NCBI GenBank assembly: GCA_021234155.1
Contig: JAJEKV010000021.1
Span: forward strand, 17,249,563-17,313,562
Source: Isoetes taiwanensis
Lineage: Eukaryota > Streptophyta > Lycopodiopsida > Isoetales > Isoetaceae
Reading direction: 5' to 3'
Length of the DNA stretch: 64,000 nt
Shown here one piece after another: positions 10,471 through 20,030 of the stretch (position 1 is its first letter; every line of letters starts with the position of its first letter). Made by a program: the position numbers and the translations under genes. Under the pieces are notes generated by a model. The model did no database searches, was not told the origin of the DNA, and worked only from the letters and a program-made list of their open reading frames with translations.

Positions 10471-10950
10471 GGGTCCCGTCGCGCAAAACCCGCCTGCGCC
10501 CGCGACGCAGACCCATTCCGCGCGACGCCATTCGATTTCGCCATTTTGTAGCTAATCCATGCCCAAATTAAGTAATAAAAGTTGCTAATTAAGTTAGAAT
10601 CATGCTAGATAGTCATATTAGGATCTTCTATTACCCTAAAACTCCTTGTAAAAGTAGAAATAACCCGAAATCGGGTCCCGTCGCGCAAAACCCGCCTGCG
10701 CCCGCGACGCAGACCCATTCCACGCGACGTCACCCGATTTCGCCATTTTGTAGCTAATCCATGCCCAAATTAAGTAATAAAAGTTGTTAATTAAGTTAGA
10801 ATCATGCTAGATAGTCATATTAGGATTTTCTATTACCCTAAAACTCCTTGTAAAAGTAGAAATAACCCGAAATCGGGTCCCGTCGTGCAAAACCCGCATG
10901 CGCCCGCGACGCAGACCCATTCCGCGCGACGCCACCCGATTTCGCCTAAA
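10471..10950 (+). repeat. 202-bp tandem repeat, about 2.4 copies
   Basis: Copies start at 10471, 10673 and 10875 (partial). Each opens GGGTCCCGTCGCGCAAAACC, continues GC-rich with CCCGCGACGCAGACC, then switches to an AT-rich half (TAGCTAATCCATGCCC). The copies are over 95% alike, so amplification is recent. They lie directly 3' of the H3-like ORF. Confidence 0.9.
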
Positions 10951-11119
10951 AATTGCCTAAGTTGACCAATTTTTACCCAACAAACTGCCATGTAGTGTTT
11001 CTTGCTTTGTTTTGTTTAGAATTGCACTTCATGATAGCTCAATTGGACAACCATGGCCATAGATTCGAAGTCTGCCCTATCAAGAACCTTTGTGCACGGA
11101 ACCCGAGGCACCCCTAGTC

Positions 11120-11127
11120 TATAAAAA
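11120..11127 (+). promoter_or_regulatory. internal TATA box
   Basis: TATAAAAAGGG lies in an otherwise mixed region, followed about 30 bases later by TCATTTTCTCCCC and then a pyrimidine-rich leader. It could drive transcription toward the ORF at 12639 independently of the LTR, or be the captured promoter of another gene. Confidence 0.45.
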
Positions 11128-11616
11128 GGGCCCTCATTTGTCATTTTCTCCCCACCAAAAGTGCTCTCAGCCCCTCTGGCGATTTTCTAGCTCCTTACTT
11201 GTCTCCATCAGCCATTTTTCATAGCCATCTCTGCTCAATGGCACCATCAAGCTTTGTTAGATGGTACAATGACTCCAATCACATCCGGTGCTTCGATCGG
11301 CTCCCGAAATTGAGTTCAGGAGCCAGCCGGGTTCGCCCAAGCGAACCCAGAAAATTCGCCCAGGCGAACCCCTGGGATTCGCCCAAGCGAACCCGCACTC
11401 CTGACGTGGCGTCTGCGTGGCAATACCTATCGGGTTCGCCCAAGCGAACCCAAACCCGGGGTTAGCCGTCGTCGCGATGTCGGTCTTTGGGCTGCCTGGC
11501 CGGTTAAGCCAACCCAACCCATCGGGCGGGGGCCCCTGAGGCCAGTCGTGCGGATTCGTACGAGCATAATGAATGAGGGCAGGCCTGCCGGGTTCGCCCA
11601 AGCGAACCCACGGGAA

Positions 11617-12030
11617 CTATTCCACCCTTTTTAAATTCCCCATTTCTTCCGGTATGCTGCATCCCAACGGATTATCCCCCATCGCCAGATTTCTCAAGCT
11701 CTCTAACTGCCCTAATTCTGCCGGAATTGGCCCTATCAGATTGTTCTCCTTTATATCCAGCAGCTCCAGGCTTTTTAATTTCCCGATTGATGCCGGAATT
11801 GGCCAGCTCATCGCATTCTGGCTTAAATCTAGCTTTACCAACTTCGTGAGAGCGCTCAAATCTGGAATTTGGCCTGTGATTTTGTTCCCGCTTAAGTCTA
11901 GAATTGCTAGATCTGTTAGCTTTCCAATTGAGGCTGGAATTGCGCCTGTGATCCTATTGTGGCTGATTACTAGCTGCTTCAGATTTGTTAAACTGCCCAA
12001 TTCGTCAGTAATCTTACCTTCCAGACAGAT
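11617..12030 (-). pseudogene. captured leucine-rich-repeat gene fragment
   Basis: On the minus strand an open frame encodes five to six plant-type LRRs of about 24 residues: LKQLVISHNRITGAIPASIG, LAILDLSGNKITGQIPDL, LVKLDLSQNAMSWPIPASIG, LELLDIKENNLIGPIPAELG, LRNLAMGDNPLGCSIPEEMG. This is the LxxLxLSxNxLxGxIPxxxG consensus of extracellular receptor-like proteins and kinases. No signal peptide, membrane segment or kinase is present. It lies antisense within the chromovirus, bounded by GGGTTCGC palindromes. The frame opens upstream of any ATG (CLEGKITDELG), so it is an internal exon piece, not a gene. Antisense RNA against host LRR genes is a possible consequence. Confidence 0.85.
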
Positions 12031-12638
12031 TAGAAATCCGTTCTAGAACAATCCGTTCAGATGGGTCAGATTTGCAAAAGAACAATCCGTTCTAGATGGG
12101 TCAGATTAGAAATCTGTGCCGGAATTGAGCCCACCAGAGCAGAATTGAACAAAAATGCAAGGTGCTGCGGCCCGGGCGGGCGGATCGAAATCTGTGCGGA
12201 ATTTGAACTCCCCGGCATGGCGTTGGAAACTGCTCACGGGTGGCGTTGAAACTCCCCGCATGGCGTCGAAATGCTCCCTCCCGCGTGGTTGTCCGCCCCG
12301 CCAACCGGCGATGGGTTCGCCCAAATTGCGAACCCGAGGCCCCTGACGCCAGACGCGGGGCGGGTCCGCTCTGACGCTACGGGTCCGATCTGACGCTCTG
12401 GCGTGGGTTCGCCCAAGCGAACCCGGTAGGGGTGGTCCCACGCTTGACTCTCGACGCCGCCGCGCCCGATCCTGCCACGACACTTAATCAGCGGTTTGGG
12501 TTCGCCTTTGCGAACCGGCAAAGAATGCCATGGCGATTAGCCCTGAACCGTCATGCCACGTCCCTGGCGGGTTCGCTGGCGAATCTGGCCCGGGTTCGCT
12601 GGCGAATTTTTTGGGGTTCGCTGGGCCGAACCCGCAAC
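12031..12638. other. spacer between LRR fragment and second ORF
   Basis: It contains short duplicated pieces (AATCCGTTCTAGA and GATGGGTCAGATT, each twice within 12041-12110), then a GC-rich stretch with GGGTTCGC palindromes. The frame that leads into the next ORF is open from about 12432, but this part is palindrome-derived and probably not translated. Confidence 0.5.
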
Positions 12639-14150
12639 ATGTTGACTCAATTTCGGGAGCCAATAAAGTGGGCAAATCACATCCGTGATTTTCCTGCTGA
12701 GCAAGCCTTTCATGTCTTTGATCATCTCTTTGATCTCCATGCCACCTTAACCAGAACTCCTTACTACACTGACATCATATGTCAATATGATCAGCACATT
12801 CTACCCGGGGAGGTTAGCTTGCCACCTAGGGGAGGGAAATGGGTTTCCTTAGACACCCTTGCCCAAGCCATAGGTGGGGGATCCAGGGGCAAGAGTAGGC
12901 TGTGGGATAGAACCAGAAACATGCCAGACTACATGACCTGTAAGCACCATAGGCATAGGTACGTCTCAAGCCAGACAGCTTTAGCCTTGTTCATGCAGTA
13001 CAGGGCAGTCAACCAACCAGGCGAGCCGTCCATTCAACCCTTGGACTTAGCACCTCTCGACACTCGAAGGCAGCAGATAGGGATCCATGAGATCGAAACG
13101 GTGGAGTACGAATACCATGGCTCCACATCACAAACACCTAGGTTGCAGATTGAACAGGATTATGAGGAGGAAGAGGAAGAGGACCCAAGCTGGGAGATAA
13201 GAGAGGCAAGAAGGATGGAGAGGCGTCTAGCTCAGCAACAGGAGGTGCTAAGGCGAGACTTCGAACCGCCAATAGGTATTACGGCCATCACCCCAGTGAT
13301 CATCGACGGTGAGGAGTATATATTCGCCACCGACGTCCTTAACCTTCCCTATTGCCAAGAGGAGAACCTCAGGATAGACGAGCTCCTAGGCCTAATTGCA
13401 CAGGAACAGGGTAGCGACTTCATCAACTACTTCTACCAGGAGATCCCAAGGGAGGTAGCCGAGCGACACTCCTATGCAGGGGAAACCATGTCAGATATCC
13501 AGGCATACCAGCAGATAAGGCAGATGTTTCAACAACAGCAACCCGACATTCCAGAGGAGGAATTCCAGGAGATCCAAAGCAGGTTGTACAAGCCGGGAAG
13601 AGGCCCAAGTTCGAGCCGACCAGTCCGCTCCAGGAGCATGCGTGAAGCATCTAGCAGCATTAATCTGGAAAACGCAGCAACAATGTGGAGGGACCACGAA
13701 GATCTTACAGCAATAGATATCTTCGGTCAGGCAGCTAGCAGGAGAGGCACGGGAGCCACGGGGCCACACAGGGGTAAATCACTCAGGTACTATCTTCCGG
13801 CCCTTAGCCAAGGACAGATGATAGTCTTTCACAAGGAGTTCAGCCCAAGGGGTGAAGAATCAGTGGCGCTCCTTATAGCACTTACAGGGTTTGGGCAGCA
13901 TGCCAAGATAGATGTCGGAATGGACCATGTTATACTCTTCAAGAGAGCAGTAGCCCTTCACGCCCTCGACTTCGCAAGGGGCCACCTCAGGGATGCGCAC
14001 TTGTCAGTGGTGGCGGCAACTGCACCAGAACTACCAGCACCACAGGTGGCAAGAGCATTAGAGGGAGGGTCGGCGGCCAGAATACTGCAGAACATGGGCA
14101 AGGGCACAACATTCAAGAAAATCAAGAACTTCTTCAAGCGACATCGTTGA
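12639..14150 (+). CDS. second accessory ORF of the chromovirus, function unknown
   Basis: This intact frame of about 504 residues starts at the ATG MLTQFREPIKWANHIRD. The frame is open from 12432, but those codons cross the palindrome array, so I prefer this ATG. I do not recognise the protein. Visible parts: an N-terminal globular region (FDHLFDLHATLTRTPYYTDI), a conserved-looking CKHHRHRYVSS, an acidic run EEEEEEDPSWE followed by a helical charged segment (RRMERRLAQQQEVLRRD), a Gln-rich stretch, an Arg/Ser-rich linker (GRGPSSSRPVRSRSMR), and a C-terminal domain ending in a very basic tail KKIKNFFKRHR. There is no zinc knuckle, protease or RT motif. The basic tail suggests nucleic-acid or membrane contact. 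It could be an extra Gag-like or accessory protein. It is unbroken, like the H3-like ORF. Confidence 0.7.
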   Translation: MLTQFREPIKWANHIRDFPAEQAFHVFDHLFDLHATLTRTPYYTDIICQYDQHILPGEVSLPPRGGKWVSLDTLAQAIGGGSRGKSRLWDRTRNMPDYMTCKHHRHRYVSSQTALALFMQYRAVNQPGEPSIQPLDLAPLDTRRQQIGIHEIETVEYEYHGSTSQTPRLQIEQDYEEEEEEDPSWEIREARRMERRLAQQQEVLRRDFEPPIGITAITPVIIDGEEYIFATDVLNLPYCQEENLRIDELLGLIAQEQGSDFINYFYQEIPREVAERHSYAGETMSDIQAYQQIRQMFQQQQPDIPEEEFQEIQSRLYKPGRGPSSSRPVRSRSMREASSSINLENAATMWRDHEDLTAIDIFGQAASRRGTGATGPHRGKSLRYYLPALSQGQMIVFHKEFSPRGEESVALLIALTGFGQHAKIDVGMDHVILFKRAVALHALDFARGHLRDAHLSVVAATAPELPAPQVARALEGGSAARILQNMGKGTTFKKIKNFFKRHR

Positions 14151-14378
14151 TGGAAGAATTGTTTGCTAAGATTTAAGTATATTGTAACTCTTTTTTTTTT
14201 AAGTATTATCATGTAGTTCATTAAGAGTACTCCTATATGCTAATTAATGTATTACCATGATTTTGACTTGTAAATGAAGTTTTCATATGATTTCTTTTGT
14301 ACCTAACAACAATTTAATTGTAAGCAAAAATGATCATTGCCTAACTTAATAACATGTATTAATGATCAATCCTTGCAG
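14151..14378 (+). other. end of predicted intron before gag
   Basis: This AT-rich stretch ends CAATCCTTGCAG|CAAGG, a strong 3' splice site at 14378. It contains no ORF and precedes the first base from which the Gag frame is open. Confidence 0.5.
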
Positions 14379-15626
14379 CAAGGAACTCAAGTGCAGGATC
14401 TCAGGACCAGCACCGACCACGCAATTGGGTACCAAGGAATTTGTTTGGCAGAGAACAAGAAGATTTCGAACAGGATATGTCACCAGAGGCAATCAATGCA
14501 AGGCTGGTGCAGATGAGGAACCAGATGCAAAACCTGATCAACTGGGCGGCACCTCTGATGAATGAGCAGGAAGATGGTCCTCTACCTCCACCTCCACCCT
14601 GCCTCCCAGGTGGTGACGAAGTCCCTCAGCAGGAAGGGGAGGGCAACCAGGGGCACGTCAGGGATAGGAAAAGGAAGAGGAGAACCAGGAGCCCATCGTC
14701 ATCTAGCTCCAAAGACATCGAGATAGTTCTTCCGGTGAGGATCGCTCTAGCTCCGGCCGATCGGTCACGGCACACCCAAGGCAAGGAAAAGGGCAAGAAA
14801 AACATGACTACCGAGAAAAAGGTGGATAGTGCTATGAGCAATGTGTGGAAGACAAAGGAAGCCGGGCCGTTCGGGGAAAAGACGACCGCATGGAAGTCGA
14901 AGCATGGCTTGATGAAATGGAAGAATTTGGTAACTCTTACAATTATGAAAGACAAGGATATAGGGAAAGTTGCTACAGCTAACCTTATTGGACCGGCAAG
15001 GATCTGGTGGAAGGGATATGCTAAGTCTAACAAGTCAAGAGGAACAATTGCAGTTTAAGACTTTCAAAGAAGGCTTTCCAGTAAGCACTATGTGCCAAGG
15101 TCCCATACTAGTAGACGAGATCCAAAGAAGTTTTACTGAGTTGAATCGGGGTAGCTTATCGGTGGCTAAGTATACCAAAGAATTCATGAGACTTAGGCTT
15201 CATGTTCTGAGTATCGAAAGGCAAAGCGAAAGAGATACCTACATTGAGGGGTTGAACAGGCAATATCAAGAGGCTTGTTAGAGCAATCAACCCAAGGTCG
15301 ATTCTTGCAGAGGCGAAGATAAAGCTATAAGTTTGGAAGAGGCACCAAAGAACTCCAAAGCAGAGAAGCGATCAACCTTCGGGGTAAGAGTTCGGGGCGT
15401 GCTCGGGGGCAATATCGGGGTAAGCAATCGCGGCTACACCATCGAGGCCGCCAGCCGGGGTAAGAGTCGAACAAAGCCTTTGGGGACCGTAAGCCCACGT
15501 AATGCATCGGGGGGTGCTCTTAAAAGCGTCTTCTAGACAATCTGGCTGAAGGAGAAGAGACAGAATGCATTGAGAAAAAGTTATGCTTCAGTGCTTCCAG
15601 GCCGGGGCACGAACACATGATTGTCC
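14379..15626 (+). pseudogene. gag (frameshifted)
   Basis: From the acceptor at 14378 the frame reads through FGREQEDFEQDMSPEAINAR, a Pro-rich linker, an Arg/Ser-rich basic stretch, and the capsid-type motif ANLIGPARIWWKGYA. Near 15030 the frame shifts and continues with QLQFKTFKEGFPVS, SFTELNRGSLSVAKYTKEFM and YIEGLNRQ, the classic retrotransposon Gag domain. Near 15584-15626 a Cys/Gly/His pattern looks like a zinc knuckle interrupted by a small indel next to a CAG. Gag forms the particle and packages element RNA. There is no good ATG at its start, in line with initiation in the LTR mini-exon. Confidence 0.8.
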
Positions 15627-15779
15627 ATTTGTCATGCGGTCGGCCTTGGCAGAGCTTATGGATTGGGATTCCCCAACGAAGCGGATGAAGACGACAACCG
15701 CCAGGAGGCCCGTGACTTCATAGATGGTGAGTGCCACATATGTGCAAACATTGAGTCGATGATATTGAGAGTCGGTCGA

Positions 15780-17063
15780 ATCGTCATCGGCCGATGGGAT
15801 TATAGATAGTAATCCATATGTAGTCCTCATAGATACGGTAGCTCTCACAATTTTGCATCTCCCAGATTGGCTGCCCTAATGAAGAATAAGGTATTGAAGT
15901 CTAAGCCAAGGCCGGCGGTGGCTAAACCAAGCGCCATTCGGCACACTAAGGGGAGGAGGATCATCTTTGACATAGACCTTAGTGGGGCTAAGTGGCCGAT
16001 GGGGGCAGAAGTCATGGATATCGGAAGGTATGATCTTATTGTGGGGATGGAATTCTTGAAGCCAGCTAAAGCAGTAATTGATTGTGACCGGAACGAAGTC
16101 ACCATGACGGCACCGGACGGCAACAAGTTGATAGTGAAAGGTAAGCACGTAGCCTCTTCCATGCAGTGTATCTCTTTGAAGCAGCTAAGAAAGAGTATAG
16201 AAAGGAATAAGGTGGACTATATCTTGAGGATGGAATCAGTTGAGCCAGGCAAGCAGGAGGGAAGTAACCCAAAGGGGAATCAGCTGCCCAAGCAGATAGC
16301 GAGGCTTATTTCAGAGTTCAAGGATGTATTTCCGGATGAAATCCGGCAGCTGCCACCTTACAGGGGTGTGGAATGTGAGATCACATTGGCTCCAGATGCA
16401 AAGCCTACCAGTAAGGCGCCATATAGGATGAGCACCCCAGAGTTGATTGAGCTCAAGAAGCAGCTTCAGGAATTGCTCGAGCTTGGATTCATAAGGGCAA
16501 GTGTGTCTCCTTTTGGAGCACCTATACTCTTCGTGAAGAAGAAAGACGGAAGCTTAAGAATGTGCATAGACTATCGCCAGCTCAACAAGCAGACGATAAA
16601 GAATAAGTATGCATTGCCAAGGGCAGATGACCTAATGGACCAATTACAAGGAGCAAAGGTATTCTCAAAAATTGATTTGAGATCAGGATACCATCAGATA
16701 AGGATAAAAGAAGAGGATATCCATAAGACCGCTTTCAGAACGCGATATGGTCACTTTGAGTTCACAGTAATGCCCTTTGGATTGTCAAACGCTCCTGCAA
16801 CATTTATGCGCCTTATGAATGACATCTTCAGAGACTTCTTGGATGAGTTTGTCATTGTCTTCTTCGACGACATTCTAGTCTACAGCAAGTCCCTTGAGGA
16901 GCATTGCCAGCATCTCAGGAAAGTGTTGGAAAAGTTGAGACGTCATCGGTTGTATGGGAAGCTCTCGAAGTGCCACTTTGCAACAGTAGAAAGTGGAATA
17001 TTTGGGGCGCGTAGTAACATCCGAGGGAATCTCCACGAGATCCATCTAAGATTGAGGCAATAG
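15780..17063 (+). pseudogene. pol: protease and reverse transcriptase (part broken)
   Basis: A protease remnant begins near 15815 with a degenerate active site (VLIDTVAL) and runs on with [13 protein letters not shown] near 16020-16060. A long open frame of 398 residues (15867-17063) then carries RT. It includes [76 protein letters not shown], and the catalytic FFDD box ([14 protein letters not shown], about 16855-16895). The frame is lost near 17005, where the sequence expected for the RT thumb continues in another frame. The RT itself looks intact. Chromovirus Pol is normally one polyprotein. Confidence 0.9.
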
Positions 17064-17660
17064 TTGATTGGCCAGCTCAAAGGAATGTGGCGGTTAGAAG
17101 CTTTCTGGGTTGGCGGGATACTACGAAAAGTTCGTGAAGGACTTTGCTAAGTGGGCGTCCCCTCCGCCGGACCTCACTAAGGCCAAGAAGATTAAGGATT
17201 GGACTAGCCATTGGTTAGAGAAAGTCCAAGCTTCCTTCGAAAGCTTAAAGAGGCCTTGACAACGACACCGGTGCTTGTTCTTCCGGACCCGAGTAAAGAT
17301 AAGTTGGTAGCAAATGTCGCGAGCAAGATAGCAACGGGGCAGTCTTGATGCAAGAAGGAAGGGTAGTCCCTACGACTTCGAAGAAGATGAACGGCGCCGA
17401 AAACAACGCTACCCAACCCATGATCGGGGAGCTGCTAGCCATTGTCGGGGCATTAAGGATATGGAGGCATTACTTGGCGGGGAGGAAGTTTCGCTTAGAT
17501 ATTACGATCACGAGCCTTCAAGATCTTTTCACCCGCCACTCCTCAACTTAAGGAAAAGGAGGTGGATGGAATTCCTTGAGGAGTATGATTTTGATATTAT
17601 ATATAAGCCCGGTAAGCTTAATGTTGTAGCGAGATGCCCTCTCCAGAGACCATTTCGCAC
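17064..17660 (+). pseudogene. pol: RNase H (frameshifted)
   Basis: RNase H sequence is spread over three frames: LVLPDPSKD, KKMNGAENNATQ, GELLAIVGALRIWRHYLAGR (about 17420-17490), then LRKRRWMEFLEEYDFDIIYK at about 17550-17610. Several indels break it. RNase H degrades the RNA template during reverse transcription. No frame spans the domain. Confidence 0.85.
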
Positions 17661-17689
17661 AAGGACGCATTGTAATGCGATTTCCACTC

Positions 17690-18580
17690 TTTCGAGTGAG
17701 TTTGGCAAGAAGATTGAGGAGTCCTTGCCAACAGATGTGGACTTTAAGGAGGTATGGGAAAGTCTTTCCAAGGAAGCCAGAACAGATAAGGAACGGGAAG
17801 CCTTCAAGCATTATAAGAAGGAAGGCAACCTGTTGTATCACAAGCATAAGTTGTGTGTGCCCGAATCATCAGGGGTAAGGAAGTTAATTCTTCATGACAC
17901 ACATAACAGCCCAATAGCAGGGCATGCTGGCTTCATGAAGACCTATTTCAAGATTCGAAGTAGTTACTTCTGGCCAGGAATGAAGAGGCAGATAGCGGCA
18001 TATATTCGAGATTGCCGTTATGTCGTCAGCACCAAAGGCGAGCAACTGATTCCGTGCCTTAGAGCCATTGGGAGTGCCAAATGCAAAGTGGGAGGTCATA
18101 AGCATGGATTTCATTACAGGTCTTCCTAGAACTCTTCGAGGCAAGGATGCATTGATGGTTGTCGTAGACAAGTTATCTAAGATGGCACATTTTGTGCCTT
18201 GCAAGACTACTGACACCGCATTAGATACTGCCAAGTTATTTGTAAGGGAGATTTTCAGACTCCATGGCATGCCTCGGAGATAATATCGATAGGGATTCCA
18301 AGTTTATGAGTGCCTTTTGGCGGGACCTCTTCAGCACCATTCGCACGAAGCTCTCTATGAGCACGGCATATCATCCCCAAAACGGATGGCCGACGGAGAG
18401 GAATCGGATCATCGAAGACATGCTTCGGGTTATGTATGGAACAAGCAGTCAAGTGGGATGAGTACATCCACTTGGTGGAATTCGCCTACAACGATTACTT
18501 AAGCGAGTCATCTCGGATGTCTCCTTTCATGGTAAATTACAGGTACCAATTGCTTAACCCCTGATACCGGCACAATCCTC
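17690..18580 (+). pseudogene. pol: integrase (frameshifted)
   Basis: The HHCC zinc-binding start is seen at about 17895-18030 (HDTHNSPIAGHAGF, then YFWPGMKRQIAAYIRDC, with the second Cys of the CxxC pair lost). The catalytic core follows in other frames: [13 protein letters not shown] (first D, about 18095), DNIDRDSKF (second D, about 18285), AYHPQN...TERNR (E, about 18370-18410). Integrase inserts the cDNA into chromatin. Breaks occur at about 18050, 18270 and 18450. Confidence 0.88.
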
Positions 18581-19237
18581 GTGTCCAAGGTAGAAGTATC
18601 CCAGCAGATGTTAGGGGATATGCAGCAGCTAGTGGAAGAAGTAAGGGGTTACTTATTGGCAGCAAGAAGTCGGCAGAAGAGTGTAGCCGACAAGCACAGG
18701 ACCGTAAGGGAGTTCAAGGTAGGCGATAGCGTCTGGTTGAAGATCAAGGTGAAGCAAGCCAAGTTGCGGATTGGAAGTTGCAAGAAGCTTGCCCCTAGGT
18801 GGACTGGTCCGTTCAAGATTTTGGAGAGAGTGGGCTCTCAAGCCTATAAGTTGGATCTTCCAGCCCATCTCAAGGTGCACAAGGTCTTCCACGTAAGTTT
18901 AATAAAAAGGCACAATCCTAACCCTGAGGAGGTTTTGGATACTCCAACCTTGTTGGAAATGACGGAGGAGCAAGTAGAAATAGTGCCTGAGTTACTTCTT
19001 GATAAGTCATTCAAGAAGACTAGGAGGTCTCAGTTCCTCCAATATTTGGTTAAGTGGAAGCACTTACCCGTGGAAGATGCGACATGGGTATTGAAGCAAG
19101 ATTTGGAGAAGCAATACCCAGAGTTTATGAAGGAGTTTGATGGGCGAGTCGCTCCGACTTGGTCGACCCCGACTTGCCGTGGGTTAGCTAGTATGTTGTT
19201 AGTTAGCCTTAAGCCCGGGCGCATGCATTCTAGTTAG
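18581..19237 (+). CDS. integrase C-terminus with chromodomain
   Basis: An open frame of 218 residues continues integrase: KHRTVREFKVGDSVWLKIK, LAPRWTGPFKILERVGSQAY, LDLPAHLKVHKVFHVSLIKR (the GPY/F-type region, residues about 40-110). It ends in a chromodomain-like segment at residues about 142-185: ELLLDKSFKKTRRSQFLQYL, VKWKHLPVEDATWV. Chromodomains of chromovirus integrases are thought to steer integration to chromatin with methylated H3. The element also encodes an H3-like protein, so the two could act together, which is inference. The final codons after EFDGRVAPTWSTP are probably not conserved. Confidence 0.85.
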   Translation: MSKVEVSQQMLGDMQQLVEEVRGYLLAARSRQKSVADKHRTVREFKVGDSVWLKIKVKQAKLRIGSCKKLAPRWTGPFKILERVGSQAYKLDLPAHLKVHKVFHVSLIKRHNPNPEEVLDTPTLLEMTEEQVEIVPELLLDKSFKKTRRSQFLQYLVKWKHLPVEDATWVLKQDLEKQYPEFMKEFDGRVAPTWSTPTCRGLASMLLVSLKPGRMHSS

Positions 19238-19269
19238 TAGGGTGCATGTGCCGTAAACCTTGGATCGTG

Positions 19270-19595
19270 TGGGGCGATGATGGGATATGCCTTTAGGGCA
19301 TTCTCTAGGCCACACGCACCAAGAGGTGCGCATGACCATTAGGGTCATGTGAGCGAGAATGAGGCATGGTGGGCGATGATGGGACATCGATCGGATGATC
19401 TCTATGCCACGATGCGGGGGAATGCGCACACCGGCCGTGGGAGGGTCATGGTGAAGGTTAAAATGATCATGCGCGATGATGGGATCGTGAGACGCGTTCC
19501 CTAGCTGAAACCCTCGGGGCATGATGCACCGGGGGTGTACTGATCCGGGGATCGTGTACAAGGTAGCACTCGATCATGGGCAATGATGGGAGCAT
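19270..19595 (+). repeat. 3' untranslated repeats with a GATGATGGG core
   Basis: The motif GGCGATGATGGGA (with variants) recurs at about 19272, 19372, 19472 and 19580, a period of about 100 bp, each followed by diverged sequence rich in CATGA. It lies between pol and the polypurine tract. Confidence 0.7.
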
Positions 19596-20030
19596 CTTAA
19601 ATGATCCCTAAGCTCAAATCCGAAAGGGCCATGATCTTGGGCAAGGTAGTAGGACAACCTTGAGCCAAAGGTTCGCTCAAGGAGGTAAGGGGTGGTCCCC
19701 TAAAACCACAAATTATTAACTAAACTAACGTAATATGCTCCTTTTGCAGGTAAGTAGAAGGAGGACTTCAACGAGGAGCGCGTTACGTAGGGGGAGCCAA
19801 AATTTAGATTATGAACCCTAATAACTCTTATAATAGTATTTTGAATTATTATAAGAAATAACGGTGTTAAGGCTATATAATTTTGTATATGTACAAATAT
19901 AGCCTAAATTTTGACCTTTAACTAATAAAACTTGATTGCTAAAGTAAACTAAAGGCTGTGTTATGTTGTTGTTTTGCAGGCATAAGGTAGGTTCGTCACC
20001 TTAGCGCAATGCTGAGGACAGCATTGTCCT
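19596..20030 (+). other. 3' noncoding region of the chromovirus with splice-like sites
   Basis: Two pyrimidine-AG sites stand out: CTCCTTTTGCAG|GTAAGTAG at about 19749, which is acceptor and donor at once, and TTGTTTTGCAG at about 19979. They bracket about 230 bases of AT-rich sequence. No coding region is seen. Confidence 0.45.

Larger units (their letters stand above)
10350..11328. other. spacer with 202-bp tandem repeats and a TATA box
   Basis: No ORF of note. Bases 10471-10950 are tandem repeats (separate entry). The segment ends in a TATA-type promoter candidate at 11120. A short frame at 11199-11465 runs into the palindrome array and matches nothing known. Confidence 0.6.
11329..12640. 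repeat. dispersed array of GGGTTCGC palindromes
   Basis: The 20-bp hairpin GGGTTCGCCCAAGCGAACCC (8-bp arms, CCAA loop) is perfect at 11329-11348, 11432-11451, 11590-11609 and 12405-12424. Variants lie at 11354-11371, 11374-11394, 12313-12335, 12498-12516, 12569-12590 and up to about 12632. At least ten copies in 1.3 kb surround the LRR fragment and end at the start of the next ORF. The ends of several variants differ symmetrically, which implies selection or copying of the paired arms. Confidence 0.85.

Noticed and set aside
12432-12638. Upstream extension of the second accessory ORF
   Set aside because: The frame is open but made of GGGTTCGC palindrome sequence, and it begins at a non-ATG codon.
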